Assembly (NCBI RefSeq): GCF_034190915.1
Contig: NW_026947486.1
Coordinates: 17,696,001-17,760,000, forward strand
DNA from: Cavia porcellus
Lineage: Eukaryota; Chordata; Mammalia; Rodentia; Caviidae
DNA: 64,000 nucleotides
Reading direction: 5' to 3'
Made by a program: the position numbers and the translations under genes. The notes under the pieces are model-generated. The model saw only the letters and a list, made by a program, of their open reading frames with translations. It had not been told where the DNA came from and ran no database searches. This document shows, one piece after another, positions 21,008 to 30,177 of the stretch; the stretch's first letter is position 1, and each line of letters begins with the position of its first letter.

Positions 21008-21911
21008 TATCTTTTAAAATCATTTAGGTATTCATACTTTCCAATATTGACCTTTGTGATTACAGTATTGCATCAATTTTTAATGTATCAAAGAGAACAT
21101 TGCTTATCAAAGAAAATATTCAGGTGGCTTGCAAACAAAATAAAGAAGTAGAAAATGTGTCAGCTGTAGAGCTAAATAATGATCCTCCAAAAACTAACCA
21201 AAGAGGCATTCAGCAATTAAAGAAATTTAAAAAGACTCTAAAAAATTAATAAATCCTGTATCTCCTTGTCCAGCTTCTATGGCAGGTTGTGGTGAAATGT
21301 TAACTCAGAAGAGCTTGGGAAACCTCACCTCTATAGCCTCGCTTGCTGCTGTCCACATGACCTCTTCCTTGGGTTGCCTTTGTTCACTGCCTGTAGCTTT
21401 TCTCAGCAAATGTTCCACATTCCTGAACTTTTCAACTTCCTAGGATGTTCACTTCACCCTCGGCTTCTCACAGCTTTATGCAATGCTTTCTTTTCAGCTC
21501 TTGGTAGGCACTTTAAGCCTATCAAACATTTTTGTCTGGCCTCCCAGATATTCTTTTTAATCTTGATGGAAGTGCACATGACACCATAACCCTTGCATTC
21601 TGCAGGCTTGAAAAACCACCACCATGTGAGCTGTCAAGGTCACATGAGCTATCAAGGTCAGCTATCAAGTTGAGCAGTAGTTGGGTCCCTTGGATCATGG
21701 CTGCATTGTCTTCTGAGTGTCTGAATAACTAAACTCAGGAGTAAAATTCCCTAGAATCTTTTGAATGAGAAGGCATCCTCAGGACTCTTCTCAGAAGAAA
21801 GATTCACAGTTTTAAACTCTTGAGCCTGTGATAGTTAGGATCTTGCTGATTTCTGAGGTGCCCTCACAGTAATTGTCTTCTTTCCCTGTACAAAATATTT
21901 AGCTTATTTTT

Positions 21912-22010
21912 GGGCTGGGGATTTAGCTCAGCGGCATAAGCACCTGCCTTGCAAGCAGGGGGTCATGAGTTTGATCCCCGGTACCGATAAACATTTTTTA
22001 AAAAGTAAAA

Positions 22011-22047
<37 letters not shown>
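21912..22047 (+). mobile_element. ID-type SINE with TSD and (TA)n tail
   Basis: This is a full-length body, 'gggctggggatttagctcag' to 'gtttgatccccggtaccgat', with an A tail that has become (TA)n at about 22029-22050. The TSD 'atatttagcttattt' lies at 21895-21909 and 22048-22062. Confidence 0.95.
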
Positions 22048-22050
<3 letters not shown>

Positions 22051-22105
22051 TTTAGCTTATTTGTAATGCTAATTAAATACACTCTTCATCATCTCATCTG
22101 TACAG

Positions 22106-22366
22106 GTTCTTCTTTGTTGGCCATGCTGTGAACTTTTCAAACCACTCAGTCCATGGTTGGTTGACTCCAAGCAGAAATGGCATAGCAGAATATCATAACA
22201 GAGGAAAGATACTGACTGAATGGTGGCCAGGAAAAAACAGAAAAATGATGGAAGCAAAGATGACAATAAATCCTCCAAGTCACACCTCCAGTGATCTGCC
22301 CCTTCTGACCAGGCCCCATCTCCAATTGTGTGACTTTTGGGGGACACTTTAGATCTAAACCACAGC
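22106..22366 (-). mobile_element. MaLR-type LTR (minus), right LTR
   Basis: 'ccatggttggttgactccaa' is followed by 'agcagaatatcataacagag', 'gaccaggccccatctccaat' and 'tttagatctaaaccacag'. It is related to the LTR at 19323-19642 and has the same orientation. The pair suggests a provirus rather than two solo LTRs. Confidence 0.62.
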
Positions 22367-23030
22367 ATACATCAGTGGATTATAGTTCCTCCAGTGCTTT
22401 GGGTTTTAAGAGACACTGGGGTACTGGACATGCTGCAATTTAGGCAGTGATATTGTGAGCTCTCAAGGTTCTATATTCTTTATTTTTCCCACATTCATAG
22501 ATCCTGCAATCCAGGAGACACTGGGAACTGAGGAAAGTAAATCACAAAATTTAAATAATCCTAAAGAAAAGAGAGTTAGATACGCAAAAGCACAGGGTAG
22601 TCAAGAGAAGCCACCACAAGACGGTCACTGCAATGAGAGATTATAAGAAAAATCTAAATGAAATCCCACACTGAGTCAAATTTCCCATTCTAGTAGAAAC
22701 CAAGAAGTGTCCCAAGGAGACAGACAGGAAGCTGGTGTATTTAGGGAAGGCCTTTGTCTCTTTCAAATTATATAAATAACAATGCCATAAATTTTTGGTG
22801 TGAGGATTTCTCTTTGTGTATCATCCTGAAAATTCTGGGTTAAGTTGTGTAATGTGTAGGCTTGGTCTGAAAGTCTATTTTATGATTCTGAAATGCAAAT
22901 TTAAAGTCACTGCCAAGAAAAAGTGGAGATTACAGGTAAGAGGAGGATTTAACTAGTCTCCAATGTTATAGATGAGTTAATAATGCCTTGTTGATGTAAT
23001 TAAATTATTTCCCTAATGTGAGTGCGAAAA
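22367..23030. other. Unassigned unique sequence
   Basis: I see no recognisable gene, repeat or RNA in this stretch. Confidence 0.5.
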
Positions 23031-23032
23031 TC

Positions 23033-23121
23033 CTTTTTTTTTTTTTTTTTTGTACCTGGAATTGAACTCATGATCTCGCACCGGCCAGGCAGGCACTTAC
23101 ATGACTGAGCTAAATCCTTGG
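23033..23121 (-). mobile_element. ID-type SINE (minus), divergent
   Basis: A poly(T) at 23033-23051 is followed by 'gtacctggaattgaactcat' and then the reverse complement of 'ggatttagctcagtcatgt'. It is an ID-type body missing its first bases and differs from the common subfamily. Confidence 0.75.
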
Positions 23122-23137
23122 CAGGAAAATCTTTTTT

Positions 23138-23244
23138 TTTTTTTTTTTTTTTGTCTTTTTCGTTTTCATTGGTACCGGGGATCAAACTCACGACTGCCTG
23201 CTTGCAAGGCAGACACTTATGCCGCTGAGCTAAATTCCCATCCC
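23138..23244 (-). mobile_element. ID-type SINE (minus) with TSD
   Basis: The poly(T) and 'gtctttttcgttttca' are followed by the antisense ID body ending 'gctaaattcccatcccc'. The TSD 'caggaaaatctttttt' lies at 23122-23137 and 23245-23260. It inserted immediately beside the older minus-strand ID. Confidence 0.93.
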
Positions 23245-23260
23245 CAGGAAAATCTTTTTT

Positions 23261-23727
23261 AAAAAAAATTTTCTCCTATTTATAGGACCTTAATGTAACT
23301 GGAATACATGTTATTTCCATGACAGTTAGCTAAATTCTTATTTATGGTAGCCAATTGGCCTTGCTGAATTAAGTTCAGGGATCCCCTGTTCCTTTGAAAA
23401 GATGTGGTATATGATATAGCTCAAAGAGCTTAGGAACATAGGCCTCCCAAATAAAGTTGAATAGCCCAACACATTTCTTTATTTTTGGAAATTTGACAAA
23501 TCTTTTGACTATGGTGTGAGACTCAACCTATAATCAGAGGTTTAGAGTAATGTGCAATTGAGTTATTGAATTTGAGTTAAGAGCTGTCTTTGGAACTGTT
23601 GGTGGCTATCTGTTAGCTATCTAATTCCTAGCAAAGGTTAAAGGGAGTTTCTAGGAGGTAAAAATTAAAAGGGTAAGAGAGAAGACAATGTCAAGAATGA
23701 AAAGGGAAAAAAATCTAAGCAAGAAAG
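23261..23727. other. Unassigned unique sequence
   Basis: No gene or repeat family is recognised. Confidence 0.5.
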
Positions 23728-23925
23728 CTGGGCACAGTGGTGAGTGCTTATAATCCCAGCATTCTAGGAGGCTGGAGCAACAGGATCACAAAATCAATCC
23801 TAGTTGGGGCAACTTAACAACTTACTAAGACTCTATCTCAAAAGAAAATGAAAAGGTACTAGAGATATAACTTAGTGCAAAGGCCCTGGTTTCAACCCCC
23901 AGTATCTCAATAAAAACTCTAAACA
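23728..23925 (+). mobile_element. Chimeric B1-dID SINE
   Basis: The left half is B1-like ('gctgggcacagtggtgagtg', 'cttataatcccagcattcta', 'gactctatctcaaa'). The right half is ID-like ('ggtactagagatataactta', 'ggtttcaacccccagta'). This fusion order is that of B1-dID elements. Confidence 0.78.
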
Positions 23926-25830
23926 TGAAAATGGTGCCTCTTGCAGTTTTTTTTACAATAACCTTATTTCATTTAGGAGCATTACCAGCTCAGAATATTA
24001 TCACTTTAATCATTCAGTAAGAATCACTTTGGAGACACAGTACATTCCTGGCAATGGGCTTTCCCAAATATAGCAATGAAATTAAATATACTAGTCTTTT
24101 TTCCCCAAGTGTCCTTTGGCCACTGCTGTTAACTTCTAAATGGCAAGTTTTTATTACAGAAACTGCAGTCATTCACAAAAAGGGAGGCAGAAAAACTGGA
24201 CAAAGTTTCTTTAACAAAACATTTCTGAGTTTCTCAAGCTCTACCCTTGCCCCATCCTTACCCCGCCCTGAATGACCCACCACTCCTGAATAAGGAATTC
24301 ACACATACAGGCCAGCAGCCAAGTGCAGAGCTGAGGAACACTAATCTCTTTCCTCTTCCCAAAGGCTACTAATATGAGAGATTCACAGTCCTATATTTCT
24401 CTGCCTAGCAGCAGGATAGATTTACCTATTCACAAGCAGTCATGAGGCAACTACCCTGGACCAGCTTCAGTGAATACAAAAATGAACGACACCCTGCTCT
24501 GAATACAAAACTCATAAACTTAGCTTTACATGCATATAGTAACCCTCACAAAAGACTAAAAATCCAAATGAATGACCAAAGCAAAAAACTTTAATATATT
24601 TTAGACAAAGGACAAATTTGTAAAGAAATGACAAACAATAGGGCTTATTGTAGCTAGGAGCAGTAAATTCTGGGGAAGGTGATTATAAAGTATATGGAGG
24701 GATATAAAATTTGTGGAAGATAAGGTTTGTGTAAGTAAGTTTATTTATACAGACCCTTTATAACATTGATTCCCAGTAACCTGATGATAAGGGTTATCAT
24801 CTTCTCCTTCTATAGAGAAGTCATTATTTTCACAGGAAATTTTATGGCTCGCTACAGATAAGAGGTAGTTAAGATTTCCATCTTTCCATCTGAGCTTCTC
24901 AGTTGCCTTCAGCTTGAAATAGTTGATATGCTAGTTGGGCATATTTGGAGGTAGTATGGCCTCGACTTCTTCACATTCTATGTGCCAGGTGTGATGATAG
25001 ATACTAGGTACTATGGATTTAGCATAAATTAGAGAAAAACTGTCTCTGCCTTCACTTAACTTCCTAAAGGTACCTTGAAAATGCCAAAATAGATAACCTT
25101 GATCTTTGGTCATGCTGGTGTGAGAATCACAGAACAGGGCATGTTGCATATTCACTGTCTCTACTTCTTGTTTCCTCTATTTCCTACTGCATTCTCCTCT
25201 TCATTCCAGTGAAACCCTGGAAAAGTTTCCTACTGCATTCTCCTCTATCATTCTACTGAAACCTTGGGAAAAGTCACCAAAAATCTCTTTATTACCAAAA
25301 CAAATTCATCAATTTTCTCATTTTTACTGAACCTGTGAGCATTTGATGACGCTATCTACTGCCCATGATTTAAAACTCTTTTATCATGTCTTTGGTAATA
25401 TACATCCTTCTAGTTCTAAGTAGTTGAGTGAGAGGTCAGTTAATCATAACTTTTAAATTTTACACTCTACTTTTTAAAGAATGTTGCATATTGAAAGTTG
25501 TGAAATTTTAAATTAGGATTCAAGAATAAAAAGGAGTATTACTATATTGATCTAGCTCTAATTCTATCTAGCTGTTAAAACAAACTCTTCAGTTAAATGA
25601 CCTAAATCTCTAATAAGAGAAGAGTGGATATTACTAGCATTAATTACATTCAATATACTGTAAAACCTTGCATTGTGAGCAATTTGTTCTGTGAGTGTTC
25701 AACAAGATGAGCAACAATTCCTAATAAATTTTAACTTGATAAATGAGTGATGCAATGTGAGTAGTACCTGATGCCCGATGTCAAATGATCACAGCTGATC
25801 TAATGGTTCTTCTCTTTCTCTCTTTCTGTA
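23926..25830. other. Unassigned unique sequence
   Basis: I see no recognisable gene, retrocopy or repeat apart from a short tandem duplication at 25180-25273. The short open frames (74 codons or fewer) have no family resemblance. Confidence 0.5.
25180..25273 (+). repeat. Two-copy tandem duplication, ~47 bp
   Basis: 'tttcctactgcattctcctc' starts at 25180 and again at 25226. Each unit ends 'gaaacc(c/t)tgg(g)aaaag'. The units are 46 and 48 bp and differ at a few positions. Confidence 0.9.
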
Positions 25831-26304
25831 GGATTGTTGGTGATTGTTTCCAAACAAGAGGTTATAGAGATCTCATTTGCAGAGGAGGAAAGAAAAGGTG
25901 CAAGAATCCTTTACTTCAAATGAAATTAGTGATATATAAAATATGGGAAACATCCAGCTCTGCTTGCACTCCCCACAACCTGCCCCAGTGGGGGAAACGG
26001 GGTGTGCGTGGAGACCCTTGGACCACGCTAGGGATCCCCATGCCCTCCCACAACACTGACTCTTCCCATGACCTAGATCTGCCTGTCACATTCTGGCCAC
26101 TTCCTTGGTCCTCAGGCTCAGTGGTGGGGATGGCAGAGGGGAGGTGCCCAAGGATCCCTACATCACCAGGAGGGAGTTGGGAAAAAAACGAGGAGAGAGG
26201 CCCAGGAGGAACATTTCTGACCTGCACAGAAACTTCTCTGGAGAATTTTCAGAGTCTGAGACATCTCATGCCAACCGTTTCACACTGACCAGCAAAAATC
26301 TGTG
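25831..26304. other. GC-rich unassigned block before an L1 5' end
   Basis: The GC content is higher than in the flanks. Overlapping open frames run at 25785-26288 (+), 25916-26227 (-) and 26105-26359 (+). None resembles a protein I know, and frames are open on both strands. It could be an upstream part of the following L1 promoter or a GC-rich non-coding relic. Confidence 0.4.
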
Positions 26305-28080
26305 GAGGAAGCTGAAAAGATGGTGGGTTAATAAGCAGCAAAATAAAGATCCTCTCTGAGAGAAACAGATCAGATGCTGAAATAAAACATCCTGGAGAAG
26401 ACCAGATGGAGGGAGATAGATCCTCTTGACTCAGAAAGAAAATAAAAGGGGAAAAAAAAAGAAAAAAGAAAAGAAAATAGTGGACAGAAGGCTGTAGCCA
26501 GACTTGCTGTCATCAGAGCTGGTCCCATTGTGAATGAAATGCTGCTGGAAACCAAAGATGTGTGGTCACAGTGAAGTTGGGGTTGGCAAGCTTGAAGGCA
26601 TCCTCGGGAGTAAACAGTCACAGAGGGGACCAGCAGAGTGGAGAGCAGCACTCAGCTCAGAGGTCTGTACCAGCTCACAGTGAGTGTGTGGAAATCAGGC
26701 CACCCATGGGAATGGGTAATTGGCTGAGCAACATTTTGGAGCCAGGCAGCATAAACCTGTGTTGTAGTCATGGTTTGCGCAGAGAACAATTAGAATCAGG
26801 ACATGGAGTGATAATATTAGTTTTGTAATGGTCACCGGGAGTTAACACAAGAAAATGCAGGAAATCTATCCACAACACCAAAGACATAGGATATTTAGTC
26901 AAAGGCCTAAATCCCACAGCAATGTCCTACATGAGTCCAGATGAAAACACAGAGCTCCATAACAATGCCTCCCACGAGTCCAGCTGGAGGTCCAGAGCCC
27001 ACAAGAAGGACTCACACCAGTCTCTTTTACGGATCCATGCTGGGAAGGCCCAAAGGTCAGTGGTGGAAGCCAGAAAGTCCATGCCAGTGGGATAAAGGAG
27101 CTGTGCTGGTGGGATGAGGGTTCTATGCTGGAGCCAAGAAATCACATTCACAACAAAGACTGGGGCTGTCCTGAAAGGCATCACAGCCATCCTCAGAGAC
27201 ACAGAGTCCCTGAGCTCTGACAACAAGCACAGTTGGGTACATGCCAGGAAGCCAGTGTGACGAGTTCATCCTGGAGACCAACCAACACACATCTTCCCCT
27301 CCAGAGCCAGGAAGCAATGCTTGATATGAGGACCAGAGCTTCTCCAAGAGAACCTAACGGCTCAAACAGCAACTTGTAGGAGAACCCACAATGCCTCGAT
27401 CCAATAACACATTAATGCACTAATGTCTCCCTTCTCCTTCTCCACCTCTCTATTTATGCTGGAAACTTTCCTCAGGTGGAGCATTTATACTCAGTGCCAT
27501 ACTGATGTAATCCAGCTGGCATTAAGTTGTCCACGAGTGCGCCTGCCTTGCAAGCAGGCAGTCGTGAGTTCGATCCCTGGTAGCGATAAAAAGGAAAAAG
27601 ACAAAAAAAAAAGTTGTCCACGAGTTCTTAATCCATAACAACCTGGAACCAGAACTGAAGTGGCTTCAGTCAGCCACTCTTAGCACAGAGTAGATTGGTG
27701 AGAATTTCTTGGGCTGAGTTCCACCTCTCTCTACGATCCAATAGCAAAAGACAAGGTCTCCCTGAAGTTATACACAACCAGCCTCATTATTGTGGCACAC
27801 ACTAACATAATGAAAACTCCCAAAGTTTGACAAGCTCAGAAGGGAGGGGCCAGCCTGCTCTGCCCCTGCTTGTACTTCAGTGGTCATCGAAGACTAGGGA
27901 GGATAGCAATTCCTAGCCAGTACACTTCAGAGAAAACATAACCAACACAGGAAGCGCTGGGGACACCCATTATCCACTCATTGGGGAGAAACCAGAAACA
28001 CAATAAGAGGAAGAAACAAAAGAAAGTCTCCAGCCCACAGCACAAATACTACTGACCAGGAGAGGTAAACACAGAAGGGA
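26305..28080 (+). mobile_element. Old L1 5' UTR
   Basis: 'gaaaagatggtgggttaata' with 'agcagc' following resembles the conserved L1 5' terminus with its YY1-type 'AAGATGG'. About 1.8 kb of moderately GC-rich sequence with short imprecise repeats follows ('atgagtccaga..' / 'acgagtccagct..' near 26930 and 26975) and leads directly into an ORF1 coiled-coil tract. It is interrupted by a SINE at 27539-27610. Confidence 0.55.
27539..27610 (+). mobile_element. 5'-truncated ID SINE with 15-bp TSD
   Basis: Only the B-box half and tail are present ('gcgcctgccttgcaagcagg' to 'ataaaaaggaaaaagac' and poly(A)). It is flanked by perfect TSDs 'aagttgtccacgagt' at 27524-27538 and 27611-27625. The truncation therefore happened at insertion. 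Confidence 0.95.
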
Positions 28081-28475
28081 TCAGGGATTGCACACCTGCA
28101 TTGTCTGAAAAAGCAGCATCTGACATAAAGAATTATCTCTGTGACATTATAGAACAACTAAAAACAGAAATTCTAATACAAGTAAAGGAAGATATAAGAA
28201 AAATAATACAAAAAATACTAAGTACCTCTCAAGAAGACACAGGTAGAAGAATGTAGGGACATAAAAAAAGGGTAGAAATCTTTGATGAAGAATATAAAAA
28301 ATCTAGAATACATGAAAGTGATTCAAAGAGACTATCAGGAAATTAAAAGCTCCATTGAAAGCTGGCAAAACTGCTTGAAAAAAACTAAATATAGACTATC
28401 AAAACTTGAAGACAGGTTTGCAATGCATGATTGCAAAAGGAAAGAGCTCTTAAAAATAACAAGGAACTGGCCCAG
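28081..28475 (+). pseudogene. L1 ORF1 coiled-coil fragment
   Basis: The Lys/Glu-rich reading (Q-V-K-E-D-I-R-K, K-L-E-D-R-F-A, K-E-L-L-K-I) matches the ORF1 coiled coil of the other L1 copies. It belongs to the 5' UTR on its left and is cut off where the L1-A promoter begins. Confidence 0.7.
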
Positions 28476-28495
28476 CATACTTCTTTAGATCCAAG

Positions 28496-29035
28496 GAACT
28501 GGGCTGCCAGAGGCGACTTCCAACACACCAGCACAGGCCCAGGGAGATTTAAGATCATTGCTCCCAGTGGTTAAGGTCCCACCCAGGTTCCAGCCACACA
28601 AGACTGGGCTCTGCAGGTTTTGCTGCCTGGCTGGGCCAGGCCCAGCGACATTCTTTCAATTTGGGGAAATGAGGATGCCCAAGCTGAGTTCCAGCACAGG
28701 ACCCAGGAGACTTTAAGACCATTGCTCCCAGAGGTTAAGTGCCTGCCCACCTTCCAGCCCACACTAGACAAGGCTTGGGAGGTTTTGTGGCCTGATTAGA
28801 CCATGCCCAGTGACCTTATACAATCAGGGGAGCTGAGAGCAACTGAAGTGAGTTCCAGCACATTGGTGCTTGCCAGGGGATAGGTTTGGACCAACGCACA
28901 GTGATTAGGAACCCACTCAGGTTCCTGGAACACCAGTGGTGGCACAGGACATCCTGTGGGCCTGACTGGACCACACTCAGCAATTTCCATTCAGTCCCAG
29001 GAGATGAGGGCATAGAAAGTGATTTCAAAGATGCC
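28496..29035 (+). promoter_or_regulatory. L1-A 5' UTR tandem monomers (~165-170 bp)
   Basis: The anchor 'cattgctcccag' is at 28556 and 28720, and a diverged third equivalent lies near 28890. Each unit also carries a 'gagttccagcac' motif and a final '(ga)ccatgcccagtgac' motif. The L1-C monomers share this layout ('ttgctcccaggcagtaagac', 'aggccatgcccaa'), so the two promoters are related. They do not resemble the 333-bp L1-B unit. Confidence 0.8.
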
Positions 29036-29092
29036 CAGGGGAATCTTTGGAACATCATTTGAAACACAGAATTTTTCAAGGAAAATGACAAG

Positions 29093-30140
29093 ATGAAGGA
29101 ACAAAATACAATCTCAAACCTCCAGCCCATCCCAAGAAAGCCTAGGGGCCATATACATACAAGAAAATATATGCCATAAACCTGAAAAACTTGAAATAAT
29201 AGCAACTGAAATAAAGAAGCAACTCCAGGAAGCTGTAAAGAAATTCAAATTAGAAATAGCCTCCCAGGTAAAAGAAGAAATGACAAAAGTAATGAAAGAA
29301 ATACTGAACACATCTAAAGATGACACAGTTAAAACATTAGAGGAACAAAGAAAAAAGATAGAATCCCTGGATGAACAATACAAAAAACAAACAGAATACA
29401 TAAAGCAGATTCAAAGAGATATACAGGAAATAGAAATACCATTGAAAGTTGTCAAAACCACCTCAATAAAAGTGAAGATAGAATTTCAGACCTTGAAGAC
29501 AAGATTGAAGCTAGTGAACAGAAAATGAAAGATCTTTTAAAAATAACAAGGAATCAGGAAATAACAATTCAACACCTGCAAGATAACGCAAAGAAAAACA
29601 ACATAAGATTGATAGGGACAAATGAAAAAGAAGAGGACAACACAAATGACATCAAGAGGCTATTTACCGAATAACAGTTGAAAATTTCCCAAACATGAGA
29701 ATGGAAACTTACATACAGATTAGTGAAACATATAGAACTCCAAATAGCAATAACAAAAATAAAACTATACCCAGACTTATAATAATCATCATCCCAGAAA
29801 TCCAACATAAGAATAGAATATTAAAAGCTGTTAGAGAGAAAAGACAGATCACCTACAAAGGAAAACCTATCAGAATCACAGCAGACTTTCTCAACACAAG
29901 CAATGAAGTCAAGAAGAGAATGAAGTGAAGCATTTCCGATCCTAAAGAAAAATTACATCCAACCTAGACTGATGTACCCTGAAAAAACGATGCTTCAAAA
30001 TGGATTGAGAAATAAGATACTTCCATGAAAAAGAACAGCTGAAGAACATCATGATCACCAAACCAACCCTGCAAAGAATACTGAAAGACAGTCTAGATAC
30101 ACACAGGAAAAAACCACTAAGCAAGTCAGACAATTTAACA
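29093..30140 (+). pseudogene. L1-A ORF1, disabled
   Basis: The ATG at 29093 reads M-K-E-Q-N-T-I-S-N-L. I chose it over the upstream ATG at 29085, which meets TGA at codon 4. Coiled coil lies at 29200-29530 and the RRM/CTD at 29695-29928 (T-Y-K-G-K-P-I-R-I-T-A-D-F). Several frameshifts and an early stop are present. Confidence 0.85.
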
Positions 30141-30177
30141 GAATGGAAAGATAAAGAGGCAACAGCAGAAAGATAAC

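Larger units (their letters stand above)
19963..21250 (+). pseudogene. ATXN3P: ATXN3 (ataxin-3) processed retrocopy lacking exon 4
   Basis: This is an intronless copy of ataxin-3 mRNA, a Josephin-domain deubiquitinase. The 5' UTR end 'gctccagacaagtaaac' leads into the native ATG (19980). The Josephin part has stops at 19998 and 20047-20052 and others, although the Cys-14 context (S-L-C-A-Q) is kept. At 20203/20204 the codons for S-I-Q are followed directly by 'aaatgaaaaaatcattt', so residues 79-107 (the 86-bp exon 4) are missing. A SINE interrupts just after the His-119 codon. From 20501 a 168-codon frame matches parent residue 186 to the C-terminus (E-E-E-L-A-Q-L-K-E, G-S-S-R-N-I-S-Q-D, S-S/G-A-L-G-S-D-L-G-D). 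The glutamine tract is only Q-P-Q-Q-Q. The 3' UTR match runs to about 21247 ('aaagaggcattcagcaatta'). The TSD is 'aaatcctgta' at 19928-19937 and 21251-21260. Function is lost in the catalytic half. Confidence 0.95.
19643..21905 (-). mobile_element. Probable MaLR internal region (interrupted)
   Basis: The non-retrocopy parts (19643-19927 and 21261-21894) lie between two minus-strand LTRs. They include antisense phrases resembling MaLR interiors, such as 'ttctatggcaggttgtggtg' and 'catggctgcattgtcttctg'. No gag/pol reading is apparent. They are interrupted by the ATXN3 retrocopy and bounded on the right by a SINE. The assignment is from memory of the family layout. Confidence 0.45.

Noticed and set aside
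21912..22000. Functional tRNA-Ala gene in ID SINEs
   Set aside because: A and B boxes are present, but the cloverleaf is not maintained, A tails and TSDs mark retroposons, and many copies exist.
25785..26288. 167-codon GC-rich frame as a gene or exon
   Set aside because: No recognisable domain, a 103-codon frame is open on the opposite strand, and there is no splice or promoter context I can support.
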